Shown here: piece by piece, positions 34,377 through 43,747 of the stretch
Position numbering within the stretch: position 1 is the first letter of the stretch
Layout of the letters: every line of letters starts with the position of its first letter
Assembly: GCF_000812565.1 (NCBI RefSeq)
Contig: NZ_JTAM01000040.1
Location: 1 to 46,903 of the forward strand
Reading direction: 5' to 3'
Origin: Flammeovirga sp. OC4
Lineage (GTDB): Bacteria; Bacteroidota; Bacteroidia; Cytophagales; Flammeovirgaceae
DNA length: 46,903 bases
Program-made: the position numbers and the translations under genes
Notes under the pieces: model-generated
The model's database searches: none
Told to the model about the DNA's origin: nothing
The model's input: only the letters and a program-made list of their open reading frames with translations

Positions 34377-37262
34377 TTAATTGATAACAATCCTTTTAAC
34401 ATACTTCTTATCGCCTACACTCACTTTAATAAGGTATAGCCCTTTAGACAAATCTTTTACTGGAACATTGATTTTGGATATGCCACTTTCCAATGTTCTA
34501 TGAATAGAAGTCAAAACTTGTTGACCATTTAAATCAAATGCTTGCATAGTAAAGGGTACAGGGGTAGTAACACTCACATCCAGTGTGAATTGATTACTAA
34601 CAATAGTAGGGTATAACTTTAAGTTGTCTTCTTCAAGAAGCAGACTATTTGTAGTTCTTCCGTTGGAGCCTTCAGGATTAGAGGCATACCAAGTACCGTC
34701 TTTGTACCAGCCTTCACCACTTCTATTAAGGTCGCCTGTTTGAGCACCAGCACCATTATGGAAAAGTAAGTTACTTGATGTAGCACCTTCTATGGTATAA
34801 GTATACCATCCATTTCCTTCATCTGTCATTAGTTCTCCTGGCCAGTTTGAACTCGTACCATTCGATGCTCCCCAATAATGAATACTTGTGCTGTTACCCC
34901 AAGTCGATTTGTAATGAACGACCAAACCACTTGCCGGTTGAGGTGCTTGATCTGACCATTGGCCATTTTCAAACCAACCTTCTTTATCTCTTGTCATATC
35001 ATCCGTTTGGTTACCATTATTATCATGGAAAAGTAAGTTTGTTGATTGAACTCCGGCAGGGAATTCATACACATACCATCCATTTTCCATCGTCATTGTG
35101 GCACCAGGCCAAACGGCATTCGCTACACTACCACTTGGTACCGCACCCCAATGATAAATCATATTGTAACCTTTTACATGTACTTTAAAACCGCCTCCAG
35201 TATTGTTTTCATTCACTGTAAATGAAGAGCTTGCTAAAGTACTTGTATTACCAGATGCATCTTCAGCATAATATTGAATTGTAGCATCTGCTGTCAATGT
35301 AATTGTAGTGCTACCATACGCTATTTCTGATGGTGTACTTCCATCGGTAGAATAATATATTTTAGGGTTTGCATCTTCGTTATCTGATGCAGACAAAGTG
35401 ACTGTTACACTACCGTCAAAGGTTCCGCCATCAGGAGTAATAGATGTAGTTGGAGCTTCAGTATCAGGAGTGATGGGTTGAGGTTCAGGAACCCATCCAT
35501 TGTCATACCATACATCTCCACAAATATTCATTTCATCATCCGTAACCTTAGATCCATCGCATAATAGAATCAAATTTGTACAGCTACCTTCAATGGTATA
35601 TTCATAATATCCTTCATATTTCGATGAAGCTTGCATGCTTACACCAGGCCAAGTTGTTGTTGCTGTTCCATCGACAACTCCCCAGAAATAAATACTCGGA
35701 TTACTACAGTTCGCCTTAAAATAAACGGTCATTGTAGAAGCTTCATTAAAAGTATAAGCCCCTTCCACTACATCCGAAGAACCATTTTCATTGATCGCAA
35801 CAGCTTTCAACGTTTTTACTTCACCTGGATTACCACAGATGTCAAACGCCCCTGTATAAACAGCACTTGCTGAAGTAGGTGTCGAACCATCAAGAGTGTA
35901 ATAAATTGTACCTTCAGTTGCTGTAAGCGAAACGTTAGCACAACCTGCTGAATAATTACCACTAGGAGTATTTAAAGTCAACTCAGGAAGTGTGATTACA
36001 GTACCTTTATCCCAAATAGCGTATCCAGGTCCTGAAACTTTTAAGTTCCAACCATTTCCAGGTGACCAGTTTCCTCCACCAATTTTCATGGCTACTTTAT
36101 TGTCAATAATAGCAGCATAGTAAGAATTATCGTTTTGACCTTCTACTTGCACATAACTAGTGTTCGTGATATTGTTGGCCTTACGAATAGAAATCATGTC
36201 TTTTAATGCATCCTTGATTCCATAATCAAAGTAGTGAGAATAGAATACTACAGGAATTCCAGGGTGAGTCAGGATATAAGCATACCCTTGTAAAAGTTTG
36301 GAATTGTTAGAAGGATCATTAGGAAATGAGTTATTGCCATATTCTGATCTTACGGGCTCAGTATCGTGATTTTCTAGGAAAGATACCGCTTGATTGCCAT
36401 GTGTACCTAATAAACTAGGTAAGCCATTAAGATAGTTGTAGTTGCCATTCACGGCATCGTGTAACGTATATTTTAGAGGGAAGTCAAAGGCAGATGAAGT
36501 GTTTTGTGCTCCATTCAGCCAGCTTACAATCTCGTTGTAAGGCTTCCATTGTTCTCCGATAGAAATATAAGGAGAAGTGGCGTTGTTGTATTCTGCAAAG
36601 TAATAGGCATTGAATCCATGTACGAAGTCATATCTCCATCCATCATACCCTACATCATTTTTTAGCCAGTTCATCCATTTTTTAACCTCATCACGAACTG
36701 TCAAAGAGTTGTGGTTAAGGTCTCTGGCAGCTTCATATTGAGTTCCGGAGTCGTTATCACCGCAAGCAGCACCTTTTTCAGTACTGTACTCGCTCCAGTT
36801 TACCTCATCGTCAGCACAAATAGAAGAACAACCTCCTAAAGATGGTTCTGTAAAATCTGCCCATCCTGTTGAACCTACTCTATGGTTGATAACAATGTCA
36901 GCAATAGCCTGTACATTATTATTACCAAGATTAGAAATTAAGGTTCTTAATTCAGCCTCAGTACCATAATTGGAGTTGAGGTCATACCATTTACGAGGAA
37001 GATAACCTGCTCTGTCTGCCGCATCAGATGGAGGTGGTAGCCAGATGGCATCAAACCCCGCAGAAGAAATATCTCCTACTTTACTGTTCAGATTTTGCCA
37101 CCAATCTTTTTTAGTAGCATCAGCAGCTTCCCAGTGGAAACCTTGTAGAATTACATCATTTCTACCGCTCTGTTGAGCGAAAAGTCCATAGTTTAAGCTT
37201 AGTAATGCCAATACCGATAGGATAACGGTACGCATAAGAAGTAATTGTGATTTCATTTTCAT
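34377..37262 (-). CDS. Secreted multidomain GH13 alpha-amylase with T9SS sorting tail
   Basis: 961 residues. Signal peptide (ends about Gln30), then a GH13 catalytic domain (about 35-430) with 'ADIVINHRV', 'DGWRYDFVHG' (Asp212 nucleophile), 'ISIGEQW' (Glu237 acid/base) and 'FLENHDTEP' (Asp300), all intact. Next come two chitobiase-C-like beta-domains ('GTIYYTLDGSTPTS', 'PKIYYSTDGSTPSE') and three CBM26-like starch-binding modules with repeated 'iyfWG...tWPG..M' and 'LLFHd..G.qt.d' signatures. The last ~80 residues ('LKLYPTIVSNQFTLDV ... YLIKVSVGDKKYVKRIVI') are a type A T9SS sorting domain. It is exported by the type IX system and digests starch or glycogen outside the cell. Confidence 0.95.
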   Translation of the reverse strand: MKMKSQLLLMRTVILSVLALLSLNYGLFAQQSGRNDVILQGFHWEAADATKKDWWQNLNSKVGDISSAGFDAIWLPPPSDAADRAGYLPRKWYDLNSNYGTEAELRTLISNLGNNNVQAIADIVINHRVGSTGWADFTEPSLGGCSSICADDEVNWSEYSTEKGAACGDNDSGTQYEAARDLNHNSLTVRDEVKKWMNWLKNDVGYDGWRYDFVHGFNAYYFAEYNNATSPYISIGEQWKPYNEIVSWLNGAQNTSSAFDFPLKYTLHDAVNGNYNYLNGLPSLLGTHGNQAVSFLENHDTEPVRSEYGNNSFPNDPSNNSKLLQGYAYILTHPGIPVVFYSHYFDYGIKDALKDMISIRKANNITNTSYVQVEGQNDNSYYAAIIDNKVAMKIGGGNWSPGNGWNLKVSGPGYAIWDKGTVITLPELTLNTPSGNYSAGCANVSLTATEGTIYYTLDGSTPTSASAVYTGAFDICGNPGEVKTLKAVAINENGSSDVVEGAYTFNEASTMTVYFKANCSNPSIYFWGVVDGTATTTWPGVSMQASSKYEGYYEYTIEGSCTNLILLCDGSKVTDDEMNICGDVWYDNGWVPEPQPITPDTEAPTTSITPDGGTFDGSVTVTLSASDNEDANPKIYYSTDGSTPSEIAYGSTTITLTADATIQYYAEDASGNTSTLASSSFTVNENNTGGGFKVHVKGYNMIYHWGAVPSGSVANAVWPGATMTMENGWYVYEFPAGVQSTNLLFHDNNGNQTDDMTRDKEGWFENGQWSDQAPQPASGLVVHYKSTWGNSTSIHYWGASNGTSSNWPGELMTDEGNGWYTYTIEGATSSNLLFHNGAGAQTGDLNRSGEGWYKDGTWYASNPEGSNGRTTNSLLLEEDNLKLYPTIVSNQFTLDVSVTTPVPFTMQAFDLNGQQVLTSIHRTLESGISKINVPVKDLSKGLYLIKVSVGDKKYVKRIVIN

Positions 37263-37630
37263 TTCAAAAAGTAAGTTAATTTTCAGACCTATTATAAGAG
37301 CATCTCTAACATGCGTCTTAAGGCTTTATTGCTGGTTGAGAGAGCCTTATTAGTAATAGGTTGATACAATGTTACGGAAGAATGATTTTAGAATCGTACC
37401 CCTAGCTGTTTTTTAGGTGCTGAATAATTTTGTAACGTACCGGTAAATGAAGTGGTACTATGTAATCATATGTAAATCAATAACTTGCAATTAGTTAAGT
37501 ATAGAGGTGTAAAAGTTAGAAATGAAGATTGAAGCTAGTCTTACTCTATTTATTTGTCAAATTTTAATTTTAAGGATTTGATATTCAGAGGTGTTGAATT
37601 CTTGTGGCTAGAGTCCTTTTTACTTTTATC

Positions 37631-37971
37631 ACATTGTAAGCTAAGTTTTATTGATTATTATTCATTTTTTATGAATGGTAGATGGTATGCATTATGGTTC
37701 GCGAGAGACTGTCGCAAAACCTATTATAGTGTTGAAAAACCACCATGTTTCAAGTGTTAAGCGTTAGCGTCACTTGGAACTGATCATTGGCGAAGTCTCC
37801 CGACTTCGAATATAAGTTTCACACTTTCATTCATTTCGAAGTCGGGAGACAATATTTAATCACAAGTGACGCCTATCGGCTTAACACTTGCGATATAAAA
37901 GAAGCTTGAAAGTAGGACATAAAAGCATGCAGAATAATGGATTGGAAGTTTATGGTAATTTAGTTTACAGT
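37631..37971 (-). repeat. Dispersed mosaic element, copy E, with large internal hairpins
   Basis: About 341 bases between ACATTGTAAGCTAA and TTTAGTTTACAGT. Hairpins occupy the same places as in B and D but with different stems: CAAGTG/CACTTG (37751-37776, same loop TTAAGCGTTAGCG) and CGAAGTC-TCCC-GACTTCG (37791-37808). A further inverted copy (37835-37890) folds back on both. The gap 37263-38059 also contains a TAAGGCT/AGCCTTA hairpin near 37320-37350 upstream of the amylase gene. Confidence 0.85.
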
Positions 37972-37989
37972 GGTTTATCTTCGTTCAAT

Positions 37990-38026
37990 AAAAAATCCCA
38001 TCTTCTACTTTCGTAAAAGATGGGAC
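37990..38026 (-). terminator. Terminator of ahpC
   Basis: TCCCATCTT and AAGATGGGA pair, with a T-run on the minus strand, 34 bases after the ahpC stop. Confidence 0.85.
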
Positions 38027-38059
38027 AAGAGTTAAGTTGGGGTGTATAATTACTTTTGA

Positions 38060-38623
38060 CTAGATTAAACCTACAAGGTCAATGCTAGGCTTTAAAGTTT
38101 CGTTTCCTTCTTTCCATTTTGCTGGGCAAACTTCAGAAGGGTTCGCAGCAACGAACTGTAAAGCTTTTAGTTTTCTCAATAACTCTTCAGCGTTTCTTCC
38201 TACGTTACCTGCAACTACTTCGTAAGATACGATTTCGCCTTCAGGGTTCACGATGAATGTACCTCTTTCAGCTAAACCTACTTCCTCAATCATTACGTCA
38301 AAACCTCTTGAAAGAACTCCTGTAGGATCTGCTAACATTGGGTAGTTGATTTTTTTGATTGTTTCAGAAGCATCGTGCCATGCTTTGTGAACGAAGTGAG
38401 TATCAGTAGACACAGAGTATACTTCAGTACCTGTAGCTTTGAATTCTTCGTATAAGTTTGCTAAATCTTCTAATTCTGTAGGGCAAACGAAAGTGAAGTC
38501 TGCAGGGTAGAAAAAGAATACTGACCATTTACCTAAAACGTCAGCTTTAGAAACTTCTTTAAATTCGTTGTTAGCGTAAGCTTGTACGTTGAAGTCTACA
38601 ATTTGTTTTCCGATTTGTGACAT
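38060..38623 (-). CDS. ahpC: Alkyl hydroperoxide reductase subunit C (typical 2-Cys peroxiredoxin)
   Basis: 187 residues, the exact AhpC length. Peroxidatic Cys47 is in 'PADFTFVCPTELEDL' and resolving Cys166 in 'SEVCPAKWKEG', the classical AhpC pair. It reduces hydrogen peroxide, organic peroxides and peroxynitrite in the cytoplasm as a decamer. Its usual reductase partner AhpF is not in the window, so the reductant is encoded elsewhere. A near-perfect Bacteroidota promoter lies about 70 bases upstream, and it has its own terminator, so it is a single-gene unit. Confidence 0.97.
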   Translation of the reverse strand: MSQIGKQIVDFNVQAYANNEFKEVSKADVLGKWSVFFFYPADFTFVCPTELEDLANLYEEFKATGTEVYSVSTDTHFVHKAWHDASETIKKINYPMLADPTGVLSRGFDVMIEEVGLAERGTFIVNPEGEIVSYEVVAGNVGRNAEELLRKLKALQFVAANPSEVCPAKWKEGNETLKPSIDLVGLI

Positions 38624-38688
38624 AGTAATATCTATATATAATTAAATAATTTTTCGTTTTCTGAATCAGTTTGTTTCTGATCACATTG

Positions 38689-38720
38689 CAAACATAACAG
38701 GCGAATGAAAATAAGGCAAA
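38689..38720 (-). promoter_or_regulatory. ahpC promoter (TTTG-N20-TATGTTTG)
   Basis: The minus strand has TTTG (38720-38717), 20 bases, then TATGTTTG (38696-38689): both elements of the Bacteroidota sigma-ABfr-type promoter at the right spacing, 66 bases before the ahpC start. This is the clearest promoter in the window and supports the phylum call. Confidence 0.75.
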
Positions 38721-38839
38721 GTGATAAAATCTATGACTGTATAAGATAAATTTATACAGCAATATTAATTTTATTTATACCATTAACTTTCAGTAGAATA
38801 CAGCTTGGGATAGGTGCCTCGTTAGCAACTAAAATGTGA

Positions 38840-39233
38840 AAATGAAAAATCGTTAATGGTTATGCATTATGGTTCTTTAAGACGTTTTATTAAAACGCCC
38901 CTACAGCACTGCACTTTAGAAGATCATTATCAAACCCTTTTCTTTTGACCTCTAATGAACAATCATTTTGCAGTAAACCCCTCGGCCTTGAAGGGAAAAG
39001 CGTTAAGAATTTCATTTATTGAGCCGTTAAAAATGATTTCGCTGTTTGAGCATAGCGAGTTTAAAATCATTTAGGCTCAAGGAATGAAATTTAGCTTTTG
39101 ACTTCAAAGCCTTGACTTTTTTGCTTCGTTTTTGTGTTAAGACAAAAATGAAGAAGAAGTAAGCTTGAAAGTAGATCTTATGGAAGCTTGCAAAAAGATA
39201 GATTGAAAATTGAGGGTAATTTAGTTTAAAGTA
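38840..39233 (-). repeat. Dispersed mosaic element, copy F
   Basis: On the minus strand it starts ACTTTAAACTAAATTACC (39231), 15 bases after the stop of the DUF3857 gene. It contains the shared core (38987-39045) and, at the place of the GGTCGTTGCA palindrome of A and C, a different palindrome, GGCGTTTTA/TAAAACGTC (38881-38900). The far end is not sharply defined. It accounts for most of the gap 38624-39247. Confidence 0.8.
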
Positions 39234-39247
39234 TGATCCATAGAATA

Positions 39248-41227
39248 TTAGTTATCAATTTTTTCTATTGCCACTTTTAAGTTGAAATTTTTGACGATGG
39301 CATCTATACCTGATTTTAGTTCTTGATAAACTTCAGGTTGATAAACTGCTTTTTTGAAAAAATATTCACCATTCACAATGATTTGATTATTTCTCTTATC
39401 GTATCCAAAAGATAAATAAGTAGAAATATCGTCATTGTTGATATAAAAGGGGGCAGGTAAATGGTTGACACCGTAGCCATCTGGCATCTTTATTTTAATG
39501 ATATATTGATTCTTTTTAGGGTAAAGCATATCTACAGGGTATTCGCGAGTAGGTTGCTTTAATAAATTACTCTTAATGGATAATCCTTGAAAAGGGTCAA
39601 TGACAAGTATATTATTTAACCTTGAAAGTCCTGATTGTCCCTTAAATGAAATGGTATACGGAAGATTAATATTGTCATAATTCAAACTTTTTATTTCAGA
39701 CACTTCGTCAAATAGTGATTTCTTAAAATACTCTTCAATTTTTTCAGTATCATCTTTAAACAATTTTCTATGTTTATAGCCTTGATAAAAGTTCGCGACC
39801 ACTTTCACATCTGATTCAACGATGTTTTCTTCTTCATCAATAGAAATATTGATTTCCGTTCTTTTGACAGAAGGAATATTGTATCCAATTTTCAACCAAC
39901 TTACCTCTTTACTTTTATCAAGTATTAATGCATACTCATTGATACATCTTGTTGGAATCATATTGACTTCAAGAAGTGGTGCTGTAGCATCTGCAAGAAA
40001 AATTGTTTCACCTACTGTTACCTTTGCAAGTAAATAATTGAACATGCTTGTAAAAGGATAAGACATTTTTAGTTTTCCATGATCTCTTGTACTTAATATA
40101 GCTGGAGAAGCTTCTATACCAGCTTCTTGTAATAGTGCTATCATTAATAAGTTAAGGGCTGCTACATCTCCAGTCTTTTTATCGATCACATCCTTGGGGG
40201 TGTCATAAGTACCAAAGCCGGTAACTTTATTCCAAATGAAATTTTTTTTCATATAATTAATGATAGCAGAAGCTTTTTGAGCATCACTTAAGCCTTCTAC
40301 TTTTAAGTCTTCTTGGAGCATCTTTTTTGCCATTCTTTTACAAATTTTCAAATACTTTCCCAAGTGTTCTAAGTTGTACAATGAAGTTATCAATTTCTCC
40401 CAGGTAGTGATTATTTCTTCTACCGTTAAGTCACTATAGGTCACTTTAGAAATTTGAAAGTCAATTTTTTTGATATAATCATTGATTGAAGTGATGTATG
40501 CTTCATCTTTGAATGCTTCTACATTTTTTAATACAGAAGTATAAATCATTTCTTTGTATTCTAAGCTCCCATAGCCTTTTGTAATTGTTCCTTTTTCAAC
40601 ATTGTAATAATCAAACTCATCTATTCTTTGCTCTAACCTAACGTACTCAAAAAAAGGAATCATAAATACCCTATGTTGACTATGAAGAGTTGGAATTTTT
40701 GATTGAAATTTCCAATGTGGCATTTTAAAAATATAGGGTGTGATGTGTTCGTATTTGTATTCAATAATGACACCCTCCTTTACATTAGGAAAAGTAAATT
40801 TCTTAATCATGGTGAATTCACTGATTCTTTCGGTGAATATGTTCTCAGATGAAATTTCTTTTTTATCAACGATACGACCATTTTCTATCACATAAGTGTA
40901 GGCTTCGATATTTTTTACTTTTTCGAAATCCTTTCCCTTTTTAGCAAAAAAAGGAATAGAGACGCTGGCATAATGTTCCCCTTCTTCATTTAAGATTTTT
41001 ATTCTTTTGTGCCTTGTTGTACGAATAGAATACCCATCTAAGTAATCGAGAAACTTAGTTTCACCGACATCAAAAAGAACTACTGCTTCTGCAGCAGAAT
41101 CAAAAGAACAGTGCGTTAACTTTATTTCTTCTTCTGATATTACACCTAATTTAGGTTCGATGGTATCTTGTCCTAGAGCAAAAAATGAATATACAGTTAG
41201 TAACAGTAGTAATAATAGTTGCTTCAT
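39248..41227 (-). CDS. Secreted DUF3857 / transglutaminase-like protein, catalytic cysteine missing
   Basis: 659 residues with a signal peptide ending FALGQ. N-terminal DUF3857 beta-domain (about 50-250; 'RIKILNEEGEHYASVSIPF', 'GVIIEYKYEHITPYI'), then a transglutaminase-like core (about 285-420) with 'KKTGDVAALNLLMIALLQEAGIEASPAILSTRDHG', and a C-terminal DUF2569-like beta region. The place of the catalytic Cys in 'G.C.....LL' is taken by Val-Ala near residue 352, as in several Bacteroidota homologues, so it is probably a non-enzymatic envelope protein. Monocistronic; function unknown. Confidence 0.85.
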   Translation of the reverse strand: MKQLLLLLLLTVYSFFALGQDTIEPKLGVISEEEIKLTHCSFDSAAEAVVLFDVGETKFLDYLDGYSIRTTRHKRIKILNEEGEHYASVSIPFFAKKGKDFEKVKNIEAYTYVIENGRIVDKKEISSENIFTERISEFTMIKKFTFPNVKEGVIIEYKYEHITPYIFKMPHWKFQSKIPTLHSQHRVFMIPFFEYVRLEQRIDEFDYYNVEKGTITKGYGSLEYKEMIYTSVLKNVEAFKDEAYITSINDYIKKIDFQISKVTYSDLTVEEIITTWEKLITSLYNLEHLGKYLKICKRMAKKMLQEDLKVEGLSDAQKASAIINYMKKNFIWNKVTGFGTYDTPKDVIDKKTGDVAALNLLMIALLQEAGIEASPAILSTRDHGKLKMSYPFTSMFNYLLAKVTVGETIFLADATAPLLEVNMIPTRCINEYALILDKSKEVSWLKIGYNIPSVKRTEINISIDEEENIVESDVKVVANFYQGYKHRKLFKDDTEKIEEYFKKSLFDEVSEIKSLNYDNINLPYTISFKGQSGLSRLNNILVIDPFQGLSIKSNLLKQPTREYPVDMLYPKKNQYIIKIKMPDGYGVNHLPAPFYINNDDISTYLSFGYDKRNNQIIVNGEYFFKKAVYQPEVYQELKSGIDAIVKNFNLKVAIEKIDN

Positions 41228-41351
41228 TAGTATTTTTAATTTGTCTTGAAAGAAGGATATGCACTATTGATAGCCCTTCATAGGTTTATATTTATTAGGC
41301 TGCAAATATTGAACATATAGAGAAAAAATAAAATTTATAGTATGCTTTTAT

Positions 41352-41396
41352 AAAAAAATACATTGTTGGCCCTTCAAGTTATAGACCAACAATGTA
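41352..41396 (-). terminator. Terminator after the DUF4139 gene
   Basis: TACATTGTTGG and CCAACAATGTA form a perfect 11-bp stem, followed by a T-run on the minus strand, 10 bases after the gene's stop codon. Confidence 0.88.
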
Positions 41397-41405
41397 GTAT
41401 TGATA

Positions 41406-43055
41406 TTAATTGATATCTAAAGGTTCAAACCCTTTGGTAGGGTATTCTACTTCATATTGAAGAATTAATTCTTTGGTTTTGGAAGCTTCTAAATAAAACT
41501 CCCATTTTACTTCACCGTCTTCCTTATTCAAACGTCCTTTGCTTAATTCCAATGGAGTCACAATCACCTGATCATTGGTAGAAACCGGAATTTGATCCAG
41601 CACTTCAATATTGATCTTCGATGATTTATTATTTTTTACAGTAAGTTTCCAAACTCTATTGGTACGTTTTTTATTACTAAATGAACGCTTCTTTTCCATC
41701 TCATAAGCTCTTTCTCTTTTGACAATAATGCTCTCATCAATGCCTAAAGAGATGTCCAATGTATCTGTAGATTGACTTGATTGCAGGAATGTTTTGCCTA
41801 CAAACTGATTCTCAAAATAGATATTGGCATTACCAGGAATGAAATTGTATTTTCCCCAATCCGTAACTTTTCCTACCAAAAATACATCCGTGTTAAGCTT
41901 AGGAATAGCTCTGTAAGAGTAAAGAGCTTCAATTTTTTCATTTTTCAAAGAAATTTCCTTTTCCCTTGTGCCATCATTAATCGTGTATTTTTGAGGTATT
42001 TTGTAAGTAAACTGTGTTTGGAAAGAAGTACTTTCGATGTTCCATCCTGAATAAACTTCAACTTCCTGTATGTATTCTTCCTCTATCTCATCACTAGCTC
42101 CCCAATCATCATCATTAAACTCTTGTACTATTCTACTTTTTTGCGGAGCAATCTGTACACCGGCCACTTTACCTTGAAGCATATTGTAATTATTTCTATT
42201 GGCTGAAACTAAGTTGAGGTAAAGAGGTTCAAGATAGGGAAGTGTGTTGTCTTTTGATGGATTTCCTGATGCAATGCTGACATTAATATCTTTCCAATCA
42301 ATCCCTGTATTTTGATAAATGTTGGCTTTGAAAACGACATCAAAAGGAGAATTAATATCCTTAGCCAACACGTCATACGTTGGGTTCCAACCTACATTAT
42401 TCACAATATATTTTAGAAGACACTTTATATTTTGTTCTTTTTCAGATTGCACAGTAACCAAAATATCTTTAAAATAAGTCTTATGTTTCTTTCTGATCTC
42501 ATTGGCTTCTTCTTGTAGCTTTTTGATCTCTTCACTTAGTGTTTTGATTTCTTTTTGGTAAATGCTTTTTTCCTTTTCTACTTGAAGTCTTTTATCATGA
42601 AAAAAAGCGAGTGCACTTTTCAATTCTGCAATATTAAGGTTATTGGAATTGATCGTTTTATTGGCCTCTAAGAGCTCTAGATCCTTATTTAAAATCTCTA
42701 AATAGGTGTCTTTTTCTTTAATTTTCTCTTTGATACCTTTGATCTGATCCATCAATTTTTGATAGGCATCATTATCTTTCAATAAGATATTATTTTGCTG
42801 GTAGTCTATGGATAAAACCCTAACACCATTCGCTTGAAATTGTATTGTATTGGTAAAAAGGTAGGAAGAAAGTCCTTTAAAAATAATGGTAGATTTTCCC
42901 TCTGGAATAGCAACAGCAGCTTTTCGTTCCACGCTTGCAGAATTGGTATAGACTGTCGCATTGCTCACATTGGTTTTTACTTCAATAGGTGTATTCGCCA
43001 ACGTCAAAAAAGGAAGGCATAAAATGATAAATAGAGCATTGATATTTTTTCTCAT
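41406..43055 (-). CDS. MuiA-like DUF4140/DUF4139 envelope protein with a TonB-plug-like insert
   Basis: 549 residues from the ATG at 43055, which gives a signal peptide ending LTLA; an upstream ATG would add a non-signal leader. N-terminal DUF4140 ('SNATVYTNSASVERKAAVAIPEGKSTIIFKGLSS'), a long coiled coil (about 90-215), then DUF4139 ('KYIVNNVGWNPTYDVLA...ANIYQNTGIDWKDINVSIASGNP') to the end. This is the mucoidy-inhibitor-A-like layout. Near residue 292 the insert 'NNYNMLQGKVAGVQI' imitates the SusC plug signature ('LQGQMAGVSV'). Probably periplasmic or surface-facing; mechanism unknown. Confidence 0.88.
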   Translation of the reverse strand: MRKNINALFIILCLPFLTLANTPIEVKTNVSNATVYTNSASVERKAAVAIPEGKSTIIFKGLSSYLFTNTIQFQANGVRVLSIDYQQNNILLKDNDAYQKLMDQIKGIKEKIKEKDTYLEILNKDLELLEANKTINSNNLNIAELKSALAFFHDKRLQVEKEKSIYQKEIKTLSEEIKKLQEEANEIRKKHKTYFKDILVTVQSEKEQNIKCLLKYIVNNVGWNPTYDVLAKDINSPFDVVFKANIYQNTGIDWKDINVSIASGNPSKDNTLPYLEPLYLNLVSANRNNYNMLQGKVAGVQIAPQKSRIVQEFNDDDWGASDEIEEEYIQEVEVYSGWNIESTSFQTQFTYKIPQKYTINDGTREKEISLKNEKIEALYSYRAIPKLNTDVFLVGKVTDWGKYNFIPGNANIYFENQFVGKTFLQSSQSTDTLDISLGIDESIIVKRERAYEMEKKRSFSNKKRTNRVWKLTVKNNKSSKINIEVLDQIPVSTNDQVIVTPLELSKGRLNKEDGEVKWEFYLEASKTKELILQYEVEYPTKGFEPLDIN

Positions 43056-43248
43056 AAGACTAAGTATAGTGATTGATATTTTTAATTTGACCGAGTATTT
43101 GTTCCTATTTATAGACATTTGAAGAATGAAATAGGAAGCAATAGAAATGGTTATTTATAGATTGATAACATTTTATATAACCATAAATACATTAAAAAAT
43201 TGCTGCTTTATGCAAAAAGTAGGGGCCTTTATCTTCCTTTTTAACACA

Positions 43249-43279
43249 AAAAAAGGATTAAGCTTTCACCTAATCCTTT
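43249..43279 (-). terminator. Terminator of the small secreted-protein gene
   Basis: AAAGGATTA and TAATCCTTT pair around a 10-base loop, with a T-run on the minus strand, about 50 bases after the stop at 43328. Confidence 0.85.
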
Positions 43280-43327
43280 CATTTGACGATTGTTGTATCT
43301 TTTGTAATTCTCTGCTATTGAGATAAA

Positions 43328-43747
43328 TTATTTTGCCATCATTGAGTCTTCAACAACATTGACTTTATTTTTATCAACAGGCATTGTAATTGTGATTTCA
43401 TAACGACCATCCAAGGCATATGATTCACGTTGAATTTCTGTTAATTCAATTCCAAATTCTTCAATCATTGGAATTGCTGCATTTGAAGCCTCAGCTTCTG
43501 CATAAATTTCGTATTCAGGCTTACTAACCACGTGTACTTTCATAATACCTCTTTTGTGGTTGTAAGAGTAAGTGTAAACAATATCATTAAAATCGTTGTT
43601 GTTTACATCTTTACCAAACGCATTTGAGACAAAAGCTCTTCTTTCTTTAACGTAATGTAATGTTCCTTCTTCAGTTTCTATTGTTTGAGCTTGTAATGAG
43701 AATAACGTTCCGAAAAATAATAGTGATGAGATGATTAAATTTTTCAT
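43328..43747 (-). CDS. Small secreted protein of unknown function
   Basis: 139 residues with a signal peptide ending LQAQ (about 1-20). The mature ~118 residues are beta-type, without cysteines ('IVYTYSYNHKRGIMKVHVVSKPEYEIYAEAEASNAAIPMIEEFG'). No family recognised. It has its own terminator and stands between the MuiA-like and LysR genes, both on the same strand but with long gaps, so it is probably a single-gene unit. Confidence 0.7.
   Translation of the reverse strand: MKNLIISSLLFFGTLFSLQAQTIETEEGTLHYVKERRAFVSNAFGKDVNNNDFNDIVYTYSYNHKRGIMKVHVVSKPEYEIYAEAEASNAAIPMIEEFGIELTEIQRESYALDGRYEITITMPVDKNKVNVVEDSMMAK

Noticed and set aside
38039-38050. GGGGTGTATAA near the ahpC end as an operator
   Set aside because: It is a partial match, downstream of the gene rather than in a promoter.
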